Below, one piece after another: positions 37,828 through 48,000 of a DNA stretch of 64,000 bases; position 1 is the first letter of the stretch; each line of letters starts with the position of its first letter. The stretch comes from Myxococcales bacterium (lineage in GTDB: Bacteria > Myxococcota_A > Polyangia > Nannocystales > Nannocystaceae): assembly GCA_020633295.1 (NCBI GenBank), contig JACKDW010000002.1, forward strand, positions 372,001 to 436,000. The letters are read 5' to 3'. The notes below the pieces were generated by a model. It did no database searches. It was not told where the DNA came from and worked only from the letters and a program-made list of their open reading frames with translations. The position numbers and the translations under genes were made by a program.

Positions 37828-38784
37828 ATGCTGCAGCGCATCGGCAACTACTCCCTCGTCGAGCAACTACCCTCGCGCGGGGCCGCCTCGCGGGTGTACA
37901 TCGCCCGCCACAACGAAGAGCTGGAGCAAGATTCGCCGACGTCCCCGCCCGCCTACCTCGTCAAGCTGATGCTGCCCGCGTCGGGCGAGGCCGCCGAGCA
38001 CCTCCGCGCGCAGATGGAGCACGAGATCGCGCTGCTGACGGCCTTCAATCACCCGGCGATCCCGTCGGTGCACGAGGACGGCGAGGAGGACGGCGTGCGC
38101 TACGTCGTCATGGACTACATCGAGGGCGTCGACCTCGCCACGCTGCTCGGCCACCACGAGAACGCGCCGAGGGCGCTTCGACGCGAGGTGGCGGTGTACA
38201 TCATGGGCCAGCTCGCTGACGCGCTCCGCTATGTGCACGGCTTCGCGGCCGTCGACCCGACGACCGGCGAGGAGCAGCCGCTCGGCCTCGTGCACCGGGA
38301 CCTCGCGCCGAGCAACGTGCTGCTCTCGCGCCACGGCGACGTCCTGCTCGTCGACTACAACTCCGCGAGCAGCCGCTGGCTCGCGCCGGAGCACGACATG
38401 ACGCAGGCCGGGCAGAAGGCCTACATGGCGCCGGAGCGCATCATCGGCACCACGCCCGCGACCCCGCTCTCGGACCTGTTCAGCATGGCCGTGATCCTGT
38501 GGGAGATGCTCAAGGGTCAGCGCTGCTTCAAGGCCGAGTCCGAGCTGAAGACGATGGACGCGATCGTCCGCTTCGACATCAGCCACACGGGCCGCCGCGT
38601 GACCGGCCTGTCCTCGAAGCTCAGCGAGATCGTGCGCAAGAACCTCGACCGCGACCCCGCGCGCCGCTACAGCGGCGCCTACCAGATGCTCCAGCGGCTC
38701 GCGCAGTCGCCCGAGGCCCGCAGCGCCGAGCAAGCCCGCAGCGAGCTGGCGGCGATGGTCGAGGCGCTGCGGCGGGCGGGCTAG
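37828..38784 (+). CDS. Ser/Thr protein kinase with degenerate glycine loop and DYN motif
   Basis: This 318-residue protein is a single kinase domain with no other domain. The glycine loop is replaced by LPSRGAASRVY, with no GxGxxG. The catalytic Lys (46, in YLVKLM), the C-helix Glu (MEHEIALL), HRD (156-158, LVHRDLAPSNVLL) and APE (YMAPERI) are kept. DFG is changed to DYN (176-178). Lys, HRD Asp and metal-binding Asp are present, so activity is possible but weakened nucleotide binding is likely. It lacks the usual TPR or membrane region of myxobacterial kinases. It is divergent from the MerR gene and ten bases before the membrane protein gene. Confidence 0.85.
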   Translation: MLQRIGNYSLVEQLPSRGAASRVYIARHNEELEQDSPTSPPAYLVKLMLPASGEAAEHLRAQMEHEIALLTAFNHPAIPSVHEDGEEDGVRYVVMDYIEGVDLATLLGHHENAPRALRREVAVYIMGQLADALRYVHGFAAVDPTTGEEQPLGLVHRDLAPSNVLLSRHGDVLLVDYNSASSRWLAPEHDMTQAGQKAYMAPERIIGTTPATPLSDLFSMAVILWEMLKGQRCFKAESELKTMDAIVRFDISHTGRRVTGLSSKLSEIVRKNLDRDPARRYSGAYQMLQRLAQSPEARSAEQARSELAAMVEALRRAG

Positions 38785-38793
38785 CGAGCGCCC

Positions 38794-40479
38794 ATGGGCT
38801 CCCCCCTCGTCGGCCGACTGCGGGCGGAGCGATCCGTCCTGGGCCCGCTCGCGCTCGCGGCCTTCGTGACCTACGGCTACTTCGTCGGGCCGCCGGCGTG
38901 GAACCAGAACTCGCGCTTCGCGCTCACGCGCGCGCTGGTCGAGCAGCGCAGCACGATCATCGACCCCTCGCACGCGACCACCGGCGACAAGAGCTTCCGC
39001 GACGGGCACTTCTACAGCGACAAGGCGCCGGGGAGCTCGCTGCTCGCGGTCCCGACCTACGCGGCGGTCTACGGGCTGACGCGGCTGGCCGGCGGCGCGG
39101 CGCCCAGCTTCGAAGTCCTGCCCGCGGATCCGGGGGCCGTCGCGGCCGGCCGGCGCATTGACCCCGAGGACATGCGCCCCGGAGACCGCGTCGTCTACAA
39201 CCAGTCCTATCGCGTCGCGCTGTACCTGTGCCGGCTGCTGACGAGCTCGCTGGTCGCCGCGTTCGGGCTCGTCGCGCTCTACCTGCTGCTGCTGCGCCAG
39301 ACCGCGGGCGACCGCCGGGCGGCGGCGATCGTGACCGCGACCTACGGCGTCGCGACGCCGGCGCTCGCGTACAGCAGCGTGCTCTACGGGCACCAGCTGT
39401 GCGCCGACTTCCTGCTGATCGCGCTCGCGCTCACGCTGCTGCGCGCGCCCCCGAGCGCGCGCGGTGACCCCCCCGCCCGCGCGCCCTGGTGGCTCGCGCC
39501 CAGCGTCGGCGCGTGCCTCGGCTGGGCGGTGCTGTGCGAGTACCCGGCCGCGATCCCGGTGCTGATGCTCGTGGGCTTCGCCGCCTGGACCCGCGGGCTC
39601 CGCTTCGCCGCAGGCGTCGCGCTCGGCGGGCTGCCCTGGGCGCTCGTGCTCGCGGCCTACCACGTCGCGGCCTTCGGCGCCCCGCTCAAGACCGGCTACG
39701 ACTTCGTGTACCTGCCCGAGTTCGCCGAGGGGATGCGCGTGCGCTACGGCATCCACGCGCCCGACCCCGCGGTCCTCCACGCGATCCTGTTCAGCCGCTT
39801 CCGCGGGCTGCTGTACCTCTCCCCGGTGCTGGCGCTCGCGCTGTGGGGGCTCGCGCTGCAGCTCGCGCGCCGGCTCCCCGACGCGCTCGCGTCGCCTGGC
39901 GCCGACGCGACGGGGTACCCGAGACGCGCCGTCGCCGGGCTCGCGCTCGCCGTCGCCTGCTACTACCTGCTGCTCAACAGCGGTTACTACATGTGGGACG
40001 GCGGCGCTGCGCTCGGTCCCCGGCACTGCATCCCCATGCTGCCCTTCCTCGCGCTCGGGCTGCCGCCGGCGCTGCGGGGCGTCCCGCGAACTTTCTGGCT
40101 GCTCGCGGGGCTGTCGGCGCTGCAGATCGCGGTCGCGACCGCCGCCGCGCCCGAGGCACCACGCTTCGGCGACCCGCTGTACGGCTTCGCCTGGCCGCGG
40201 CTGCTGGGCGGCGACGTCAGCAACTACGGCGGCGCGACCAACCTCGGCCGCCTGCTCGGGCTGCCGGGGCCGCTGAGCCTGCTCCCGCTGCTCTTGCTGT
40301 GGGTGTGGGCCGGGCTGCAGCTGCGCGCCGCCACGGCGCCCCAGGCCGCACGTGAGCCGGCGTCGTCTCCGACGGTTCCTCCGCCGTCTTCACCGCCGTC
40401 TTCACCGCCGTCTTCACCGACCTCTTCACCGACGTCTTCACCGACGTCTTCACCGACGTCTTCTCCGATGTCTACTTGA
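38794..40479 (+). CDS. polytopic membrane protein, glycosyltransferase-like, with 12-nt repeat tail
   Basis: This 561-residue protein has about ten membrane segments. The first loop has TRALVEQRSTIIDPSHATTGD and GHFYSDKAPGSSLLAVP, which recalls GT-C-type membrane glycosyltransferases (family resemblance only). The C-terminal 45 residues are low-complexity Ser/Pro/Thr (repeats of SSPT) encoded by a 12-nt tandem repeat. It starts ten bases after the kinase-like gene, so the two are likely co-transcribed. The last eight bases overlap the 3' end of the convergent Rossmann-fold gene. Confidence 0.7.
   Translation: MGSPLVGRLRAERSVLGPLALAAFVTYGYFVGPPAWNQNSRFALTRALVEQRSTIIDPSHATTGDKSFRDGHFYSDKAPGSSLLAVPTYAAVYGLTRLAGGAAPSFEVLPADPGAVAAGRRIDPEDMRPGDRVVYNQSYRVALYLCRLLTSSLVAAFGLVALYLLLLRQTAGDRRAAAIVTATYGVATPALAYSSVLYGHQLCADFLLIALALTLLRAPPSARGDPPARAPWWLAPSVGACLGWAVLCEYPAAIPVLMLVGFAAWTRGLRFAAGVALGGLPWALVLAAYHVAAFGAPLKTGYDFVYLPEFAEGMRVRYGIHAPDPAVLHAILFSRFRGLLYLSPVLALALWGLALQLARRLPDALASPGADATGYPRRAVAGLALAVACYYLLLNSGYYMWDGGAALGPRHCIPMLPFLALGLPPALRGVPRTFWLLAGLSALQIAVATAAAPEAPRFGDPLYGFAWPRLLGGDVSNYGGATNLGRLLGLPGPLSLLPLLLLWVWAGLQLRAATAPQAAREPASSPTVPPPSSPPSSPPSSPTSSPTSSPTSSPTSSPMST
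40381..40476 (+). repeat. 12-nt tandem repeat, eight units
   Basis: Eight 12-base units: three CCGCCGTCTTCA, then CCGACCTCTTCA, two CCGACGTCTTCA and two further variants. They encode the Pro/Ser/Thr tail of the membrane protein up to its stop codon at 40477. Unit gain or loss keeps the frame and changes tail length. Confidence 0.85.
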
Positions 40480-42160
40480 CGCGGTAGCCGAGCATCTCGT
40501 TGTTGAAGATCCAGGCGACGACCTCGCCGATCTCGAAGCGGTTGTTCATGTACGACTGGATCGTCGCCGCCGCCGAGCCGCTCTCGCGCAGGTCCGAGCG
40601 CGCCTGGATCATCCGCACCGCGCGCCCGCGCCAGCGCTGCATGTTGGTCGGGCGCAGGTCGATCCAGCCCTTGCTCGCGTAGCGGTCGATGTCGCCGCGC
40701 TTCAGCGTCACCGCGCTGGTGTGCCCGAGCAGCTCGGGCACGTTGATCCGCGGCCCGCGGAGGAACGAGGCGCCGTCGGGCATGAGCACCGGGATGCCGA
40801 TCGACGGCGCGATCCGGGCGACCTGCGTGGGCCCCAACGCGTCGGCCAGCGCCTTCGCCATGCTCTCGAGCCCGCGCGTGTCCTCGGCGATCGCCGCGAG
40901 CGTCCCGTAGACCTCCTGCAGCAGCGCGCCCTCGAACAGCAGCTTCGACAGCTCCGGCGGCCCGAGGCGCCCGAGCGCGATCGAGGGCACGCCGGTGCGC
41001 TCGAGCAGCGACTTGCGCTCGACCTCCTCGAGGTCCTGCATGGCGACGCCGCGCACGAGCCCGGCCTTGTAGCTCGGGTCGAGCACCGCGCCGTCGAGCG
41101 CCGAGATGATGTCGCGCCCGGTCGTCGCGCCGCGCAGCTCGCGGACGACGATGCGCGCGATCTCCTCGGGCGTGACGTACTCCATCTGGCCCAGCGCCGT
41201 GATCGCCGAGAACTCGCCGCGCGTGAACACCCCGTTCTCGCCGGTGTCGACGACCGCGACGTTGAGCTCGCCGTCGCGCTCGTAGGCCGCGTCGTCCTCG
41301 CGCAGCTCGAGCACCGCGCCCGTCTCGAGCGCGGTCTCGCGCGGGCGGTAGAGCTCGCTGTTCTTGTGCTTGTCGCTGACCGTGCGGACCTTGACCGCGC
41401 GGTAGCCGATCATCGCGGCCGGCTTGACCTCCTTGACGATCGGCGCGCCCGGGGTGCGCGCGAGCAGGAACAGCAGCCCGGTGTGCCCGAACGCCGCCTC
41501 GTTCTTCGCCAGCAGCTTCTTCGACGGGCGGTCCTCCGAGTGCGTGTACGGGATGTTCATGCCCATCCCGCCCGTGCCCGTGGTGCCGACCTTGAGGTAG
41601 ATGCGCGTGTTGTACTCGGTCGTCGCGCGGTGGACGAAGCGGACGTGGCGGATCAGCTGCGGCACCGACTGCGAGAGCAGGAAGGTCTCGAGGTCGACGG
41701 TGCCGGCGGCGTCGAAGCCCTTGTCGCCGATCCAGCCGCGGACCTTGGCCGCGCCGTCGAAGATGTCCTGGTAGGAGAAGCCGGTCGCGGTGTTGACCGC
41801 GTCGACGATGACCTCGGGACGGTGCAGGCGGATCATCTGCACGAGCTGGTTGCCGCGGTAGGCGTCTTCGAAGTCGCCGTACACCGCGTCGAGCAGCTGA
41901 CGCCGGCGCGCGTCGTCGGCCATCAGCGACGCGCGCGACTCGTCGGCGAGCTCGTACGGCACGAACAGGTTGCCCCAGGCGGGCACGAAGCTGATCCGCT
42001 CGCCGAACTCGCGCTCGTAGGCCAGGCACGCCGCGCGGGCCTCGTCCTCCATCAGCGACGCGACGACGACCCGGCGCGGCTCGAGGGTCTGGACGATGTG
42101 CCGCACCACCTGCGTGCCGACGAGGCCGGCGCCGCCGAGAATCAGAAAGTCGTGGAACAC
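40472..42160 (-). CDS. NAD(P)-binding Rossmann-fold protein of unknown function
   Basis: This 562-residue protein starts at ATG 42160. The N-terminus FLILGGAGLVGTQVVRHIV has the Gly-rich dinucleotide loop (GxGxxG-like) of SDR/epimerase or saccharopine-reductase folds. DAVNTATGFSYQDIF and TEYNTRIYLKVGTTGTGGMG follow. The remainder (about 260-562) is long, mostly helical, and unlike classical epimerases. The SDR catalytic YxxxK is not evident. It may act on a large substrate or serve as a scaffold. It stands alone, facing the membrane-protein gene, with the HD-GYP operon downstream on the same strand only after its start. Confidence 0.65.
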   Translation of the reverse strand: MFHDFLILGGAGLVGTQVVRHIVQTLEPRRVVVASLMEDEARAACLAYEREFGERISFVPAWGNLFVPYELADESRASLMADDARRRQLLDAVYGDFEDAYRGNQLVQMIRLHRPEVIVDAVNTATGFSYQDIFDGAAKVRGWIGDKGFDAAGTVDLETFLLSQSVPQLIRHVRFVHRATTEYNTRIYLKVGTTGTGGMGMNIPYTHSEDRPSKKLLAKNEAAFGHTGLLFLLARTPGAPIVKEVKPAAMIGYRAVKVRTVSDKHKNSELYRPRETALETGAVLELREDDAAYERDGELNVAVVDTGENGVFTRGEFSAITALGQMEYVTPEEIARIVVRELRGATTGRDIISALDGAVLDPSYKAGLVRGVAMQDLEEVERKSLLERTGVPSIALGRLGPPELSKLLFEGALLQEVYGTLAAIAEDTRGLESMAKALADALGPTQVARIAPSIGIPVLMPDGASFLRGPRINVPELLGHTSAVTLKRGDIDRYASKGWIDLRPTNMQRWRGRAVRMIQARSDLRESGSAAATIQSYMNNRFEIGEVVAWIFNNEMLGYRVK

Positions 42161-42255
42161 GCTTGCCTCCCTTGGTCGCCGATAGGTACCACGACCGCGA
42201 GCGCGCCGGAGGTCGCTTGACTCACGCGCCGGCGCGCGCCGACGCCCCGCGCCGG

Positions 42256-45018
42256 TCAGTCGCCGACGGTGTAGACCTCACCGCACTCGCTGACGCGCGG
42301 CCCCTGCCTGTTCTCGCGCGGCGCCGCGCGGGGCTTGAGCGGGCGCAGGTACGCGGGCAGCTCGAGGTCGCGGTAGACCTCCATCAGCGCCTCGACGATC
42401 GCGGGGTCGAACTGCGTGCCGCCGAGCTTCGCGACCTTGTCGGCCGCGACCTCGGGGTCCATGCCGGGCCGGTACACGCGATCGGAGACCATCGCGTCCC
42501 AGCAGTCCGCGACGCTGACGACGCGCACGCTCTGGGGGATGTCCTCGCCGAGCAGCCCCTCGGGGTAGCCGCGCCCGTCCCAGCGCTCGTGGTGCGAGAG
42601 CGCGAAGCGGCGCAGCTCGGAGAGCTCCGGCGACTTCTCGAGGATGCGCCCGCCGAACACCGTGTGCTTGCGGATGATCTCGATCTCCTCGTCCGAGAGG
42701 CGGCCTGGCTTATTGAGCACCTTGTCCGGGATCCCGATCTTGCCGACGTCGTGCAGCAGCGCGCCGAGCTCGATCGTCCGGATCATCGGCTTGGGCAGCT
42801 GCATGTGCTCGCTGATGCGCACCGCGAAGAAGCCGACGCGCTCGGAGTGCCCGCCCGTGTAGTAGTCCTTGGCGTCGATCGCCGCGACCAGCGTCTTGAC
42901 CGTGTCGATGAACAGCCCGTGGATGCGCGCCTCGAGCGAGGTCGACTTGTCCTCGAGGTCCTCGTTGAGCCGCGTCAGGTAGGTCTCGTAGTAGTGCTGC
43001 TTGAGCAGGTTGCGCACGCGCGCCTTGAGCTCCTCGGGCTCGAAGGGCTTGACGAGGTAGTCGTTCGCGCCGCCCCGCAGGCCGCGGACGCGGTCGCTGC
43101 CGTCGGCGCGCGCGGTCAGCAGCAGCACCGGGATGCGCTCGGTCTCCGGGTTGCTGCGCAGCGCGTGCGTCAGCTGGAAGCCGTTCATGCGCGGCATCAT
43201 CACGTCGGAGATCACGAGGTCGGGGCGCAGGTCCATGACGCGCGCGAGGCCCTCCTCGCCGTTGTTCGCGGTGACGACGTCGTGGTGCGGGCTGAGAATT
43301 CGCTCGAGCACGCGCAGGATGTTGGGCTGGTCGTCGATGATGACGACGCGCGCGCGCTTGTAGATCTCGCGGTCGACGTGCTCGCTGACCAGGCGCGCGG
43401 CCTCGGGGATCGGGATGACCCGGGGCTCCGCGGGCTCGGGCGGCGCGTCGTAGACCTCGACCACGCCGGAGCGCTCCTCGTCGCCGGCGAACTCGCCGCC
43501 GAGGTCCTCGTCGGAGATGTAGAACGACTGCGACGGCGAGGAGAACAGCGCCTCGGTCGGCGGCAGCTCGGCGAGCGACTCGACCCCGCCGGCGTCGAGC
43601 CGCGCGTCCTCACCGGCGTCGGTGGCGCGCGGGATCGTCACGCGCATCGTCGTGCCGACCCCGACCGCGCTGCTCACCGCGATCTCGCCCTCGTGGCGCT
43701 CGACGATCGTCTTGACGAGCGCGAGGCCGATGCCGGTGCCCTCGAACGCGCGCGTCGACGAGGCGTCGGCCTGGAAGAACGGCTTGAAGATCTGCTCCTG
43801 CACGTCCTCGCTCATGCCGATGCCGGTGTCGCGCACGCGCAGCTCGAGCGAGTTCTCGTCGGGCTCGAGCTCGACGGTGACGGAGCCGCCGACCGCGGTG
43901 AACTTGATCGCGTTGGAGATCAGGTTGCGCACGACCTTGCCCATCTCCTTGGGGTCGGCCCAGACGGGGAGCGGCTCCGCGGGCGGCGTCCACACGAGCT
44001 CGAGCTCGCGCTGCCGCGCGGTCGCCTTCCACGTGCGCACGTGACCGCCGACGAGCGCGCCGAAGTCGACGCGCACGAGGTTGAGCGGCGCCTCGCGCTC
44101 GCCGTAGCGGGAGTAGTCGAGCAGGTCGTTGATCAGGTCGTAGAGCTGCCGCGACGCGTGATCCATGTCCTCGAGGATCATCCGCAGCTCGCCCTTGACG
44201 TTGCCGCCGAGCAGGCCCTCGAGCGGCGTCAGGATGCAGGTCAGCGGCGTGCGCAGCTCGTGCGACATGTTGTCGAGGAACTGGCTCTTGAAGCGGTAGG
44301 CCTCCTCGAGCTCGCGCTGCTTCCGCGAGATCTCGGCGAAGCTCGCCTCGAGGCGCGTGTTGACGAGGCGCAGCTCCTCGTTCGCGCGGTCCTGTTCGAA
44401 GCGCGCGTCGAAGGCCCGCCGCCGCAGGAAGTGGCTGATGTACGCGCCGAGCGTCACGACCGCGCCGGTGCCGATGCAGAAGATCATGTTGTTGAGGAAG
44501 ATGTTCCACTTCCAGTCCTGCAGCGGCACCTCGTCGAGCAGCAGGCACAGCAGGACGTAGGTCAGGTAGACGAGCGTCGAGCCGGCGAGCATGCGCCACG
44601 GGCCGAACGGGATCATGATCCCGATCGCCAGGATCACGAGGTTCATGCCCGCGTAGTAGTAGCTCTCGTGGCCCATGAAGAGCGCGCTCATCAGCGCGAT
44701 CGAGCCGCCGGCGACGAAGATCCCGAGCATCGTGATCGCGTGGACGTAGCGGGCCGCGCCTGGCCGCTGGGCCACGCGCAGCATGACGATCAGCGAGACC
44801 GCGACGCCGCCGCGGATCAGCCAGAACAGGTTGCGCATCCGCGTGTCGCCGACCGAGATCGCGTCGAGGACGCCGAACGACGGGATCAGCACGACCGCGA
44901 GGTAGACCGCGCGACGAAAGCCCTCGAGCACGGCCTCGCGGATCTCGATCGCGAAGCCCTCGTCCCGCGTCATGTGCAGAACCCTGCTGGAGGCGGCGGC
45001 GTCGCGCTCGGACGTCAT
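42256..45018 (-). CDS. membrane histidine kinase-receiver-HD-GYP hybrid (c-di-GMP phosphodiesterase)
   Basis: This 920-residue single-chain signalling protein has several layers. Six or so membrane spans (about 35-195) are followed by a coiled helix. HisKA carries His 253 (FLDNMSHELRTPLT). The ATPase domain has N-box VVRNLISNAIKFT, G1 RDTGIGM and G2 GTGIGLALVKTI. A linker of about 90 residues leads to a receiver with phospho-acceptor Asp 605 (LVISDVMMP). The HD-GYP domain has HD 756-757 (LLHDVGKIGIP), HH 809-810 and GYP 817-819 (RWDGRGYPE). All metal and GYP motifs are intact, so it should hydrolyse c-di-GMP, controlled by autophosphorylation. It is 45 bases downstream of the PilZ-protein gene with a hairpin between. 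Confidence 0.92.
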   Translation of the reverse strand: MTSERDAAASSRVLHMTRDEGFAIEIREAVLEGFRRAVYLAVVLIPSFGVLDAISVGDTRMRNLFWLIRGGVAVSLIVMLRVAQRPGAARYVHAITMLGIFVAGGSIALMSALFMGHESYYYAGMNLVILAIGIMIPFGPWRMLAGSTLVYLTYVLLCLLLDEVPLQDWKWNIFLNNMIFCIGTGAVVTLGAYISHFLRRRAFDARFEQDRANEELRLVNTRLEASFAEISRKQRELEEAYRFKSQFLDNMSHELRTPLTCILTPLEGLLGGNVKGELRMILEDMDHASRQLYDLINDLLDYSRYGEREAPLNLVRVDFGALVGGHVRTWKATARQRELELVWTPPAEPLPVWADPKEMGKVVRNLISNAIKFTAVGGSVTVELEPDENSLELRVRDTGIGMSEDVQEQIFKPFFQADASSTRAFEGTGIGLALVKTIVERHEGEIAVSSAVGVGTTMRVTIPRATDAGEDARLDAGGVESLAELPPTEALFSSPSQSFYISDEDLGGEFAGDEERSGVVEVYDAPPEPAEPRVIPIPEAARLVSEHVDREIYKRARVVIIDDQPNILRVLERILSPHHDVVTANNGEEGLARVMDLRPDLVISDVMMPRMNGFQLTHALRSNPETERIPVLLLTARADGSDRVRGLRGGANDYLVKPFEPEELKARVRNLLKQHYYETYLTRLNEDLEDKSTSLEARIHGLFIDTVKTLVAAIDAKDYYTGGHSERVGFFAVRISEHMQLPKPMIRTIELGALLHDVGKIGIPDKVLNKPGRLSDEEIEIIRKHTVFGGRILEKSPELSELRRFALSHHERWDGRGYPEGLLGEDIPQSVRVVSVADCWDAMVSDRVYRPGMDPEVAADKVAKLGGTQFDPAIVEALMEVYRDLELPAYLRPLKPRAAPRENRQGPRVSECGEVYTVGD

Positions 45019-45027
45019 CGTGGCTGC

Positions 45028-45059
45028 ACCCTCGAGGGGCGCAACTGCGCCTCGAGGGT
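45028..45059 (-). promoter_or_regulatory. strong intercistronic hairpin before the HD-GYP gene
   Basis: ACCCTCGAGGGGCGCA (45028-45043), loop AC, TGCGCCTCGAGGGT (45046-45059) pair over 14 bases with a two-base bulge. In the leftward transcript there is no U-run. The hairpin ends about nine bases before the HD-GYP start codon and buries the only GAGGG. It could limit translation, act as a processing site, or bind a regulator. Confidence 0.55.
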
Positions 45060-45063
45060 CCTG

Positions 45064-48000
45064 TTACCGATATCCTACGGTAATTAGCGCCTGGGGTGGA
45101 TTTCCGAACGAGGTAAAAGTCTCCACGCGGCGGAAGCCGGCGCGCTCAACGATGCGCCGCATCTCGTCGCGCGAAAAGAACACGAACTGCCCCTCGTCGG
45201 CGAGCTTGAGCAGGAACGCGGCGCTGTTGAGGTAGTGGCGCACCTCCTCGACGAAGGTCGCGCGATCCATACCGTCGGGGATGGTCACGTCAGCGCCGCT
45301 CTCGAGCTTGACCATGAGGTTTCGGTAGATCCGGCTCATGTCGACGTCGGGGCGCATCGACGAGACGACGAGGCGCCCGCCGGGCTCGAGGCAGCGGTAG
45401 AACTCTCGCAGCGTCTCGACCGGGTTGTTGAGGTAGCTGAGCACGAGGCTGCAGACGATGCGGTCGAAGCTCGCGTCGTCGAACGGCAGCTGCGGCAGCG
45501 AGTCGCCTGTGCGCAGCGACATGCGCTGCAGCTTGAGGTGCTCGATCTTGGGCTTCTGTCTGCGATCGAGCCGCGCCCGCCCGTCGCGGTTGAGGTCCTC
45601 GCGGCTCCAGCGCCCGCGCAGGTACCGGGTCACGCGGTTCATGTCGAGGATGACCTCCTGCTCGGTCAGCGGGAACCTGGCCTTGAGGAACTCCCGGTCC
45701 TCGCCGTCGAGCTCGCGCCCGCGCAGGATGTCGTGGAGGCGCCAGTCCTCCGTCGACTTCCACATCTCGATCGAGTAGTCGGACAGGCCCTTGATCGCGC
45801 CCTTGAGCGGGTCGTAGCCGTAGAACGCGCCCGACAGGAACGCGCGGATCGTCCGCACCGGGCTCAGCTCGAGGTTGAGGCAGTGCTTCGCGAATTCAGG
45901 CGTCGCCACCCGGTGAGCGTCGGCGAGCCGCGCGAGTTTGCCCTCGGCCTCGGCGAGCGCCTCGGGGACGAAGTCGACGAGCGTGATGTGCCGGCACGCG
46001 GCGCGCGACCGCGAGCCCTTGCGCGCGGTCAAGCGCGCCGAGAAATTGCCGGTGCCGCAGCCCATGTCGGCGACGCGGTGCCCCGGCTTGATCGAGAGCA
46101 GCTCGGCCTCGCGATCGAGGAACTCGATGTACTCGTCGGCCGAGTTGAGCACGTCGTAGGCGATCCGGCGATCGGTCCCGCCGAGCAGGTAGTCCTGCCA
46201 GTAGCTGCGCTTGTCCGGGATCGGGCTCTTCGGGATCCGGCGCCACTCCGCGTTGCGCACGCGGACGAACTCGCGGAAGTCGGGGAACATCGGCTCGATG
46301 TCCTCGTCGTACAAGAACCGCCAGATCGACTGCGTCACGATCGAGAACAGCTTGAGCGCCTCCTCGCTGTTGAGCGGGATGTGCCCGCACTCGAGCTCGA
46401 TGAGCTCGCGCGGGCCGCTGGCCGGCACGCGCATGAACTCGCGGATGGTCGAGGGGTCGATCCACGCGTCGTAGAGGCCGAGGATCCAGGTCACCGGGAT
46501 CGCGACCTCGGCGATCTCGCGCTTGGCGTCGGCCATGAACGCGAGCCCCGAGCGGATCAGGTCCTCGCAGAAGCGCTCGCCCTCGACCTCGACGCCGAGC
46601 ACGGAGCCGCGACCGATGCGCTTGCCGCTGGCGTACTGCGCGATGTAGTCGACGCCGCCGGACGCGTTGCGGATGATCTCCTGGGCCGCGGGCGCGCCGG
46701 TGACCCCGATCCAGTAGTGCATGCGCTTGCCCTTGTCGAGGAACACCGCGCGTCGCCCCATCACCGCCTGCAGCGAGAACGAGAGCAGGATGACCTCGGT
46801 CGGCGTGAAGATCGGGTTGTCGTAGGCCCAGTCGAGCGTCGCCTGGATGTCGTCGACGCCCTGCGAGAGCGTCATCTTGAGCGACTCCCTGCCCGGCTCG
46901 CGGCACTCGGGGTCCTTGTAGCTCTCGCCGATGTTGCGGATGCAGTCGAAGCGCAGCACGACGACGTCACGCCGGCGCCGCGCGAAGTTCTCGACGAGCG
47001 TGATCGCCACGCCCGAGGTCGACTCCTTGCGCTTGCCGTGCGCGGGCGGGATGATGATCAGCGGCGCGCGCAGGCGCCGACCCGGGTCGCGCTGGGTCGT
47101 GTTGAGGATCCCGACGATCTCCTCGCGCCGCTTGTTCGGGAAGCGCACGACCTCGACCTCGGGCTGCGACGAGCTGCGGGCGATCTCGCGCACCGCCGAG
47201 CGCCGCGGCACGAGCTGGCCGATGAGCGTCGTCATGCGCGAGAGGAACGAGGTCGCCTTCTTCTCGGTCGTCGGCCGCGGCCGGACGCCGCGCGTGATCT
47301 GCTTGTCGGTGATCCCGAACGCGACGCCGACCTTGAGGTACTCGACGCGCCCGCTCTTCTCCTTGACCGGCGTCACGTGCATGACCTGCGCGGCCTTGTG
47401 GTAGCCGCGGCCGTCCTCGGCGCCGCTGATGACGATCTCGCGCAGCGGCGTGCCGGGCAGGAAGTAGGCCTCGTCGGGCCGGATCTTGAACGCGAGGCCG
47501 GTGCTCGAGATGTCGAGGATCTCGCGCCGCAGCCGTCGCCCGGGCGGGTACGGCAGCGGGATCTCGACGTACATCTGCCCGGGCGCGGCCTTCTTGCGCA
47601 CCGAGCGGCGCAGCTGGAACACGGTCAGCGAGGGCGGGACCTCGAGCGTGACCATGGGCCCGGAGCGATCGAGCACCTGGGTGTGCGCGTGCAGGTTGGA
47701 GAACCCGCGGTTGAGGTTGAGGTGCACGTGGCCGCCGACCACCGGCCAGCGCGACTCGGCCTGCTTGAGCTGGATCGTGACGCGCTCGCGCATGACCGCG
47801 CACAGCGTGATGTCGACCAGCTCGGCGACGTCGCGCTGGAACAGCACGCCCGGGACCTCCATGTCGGCCTCGAGCACGTTCTTGAGCTTGCTCGAGACCT
47901 CCTCGGCGCCGGAGATGACCTCGATGTTCCCGGGCGTCACGGGCTCGGGCTCGCGCTCCATGACCTCGGCGATCTCGGTCAGCAGCTTGCCGAGCACGAA

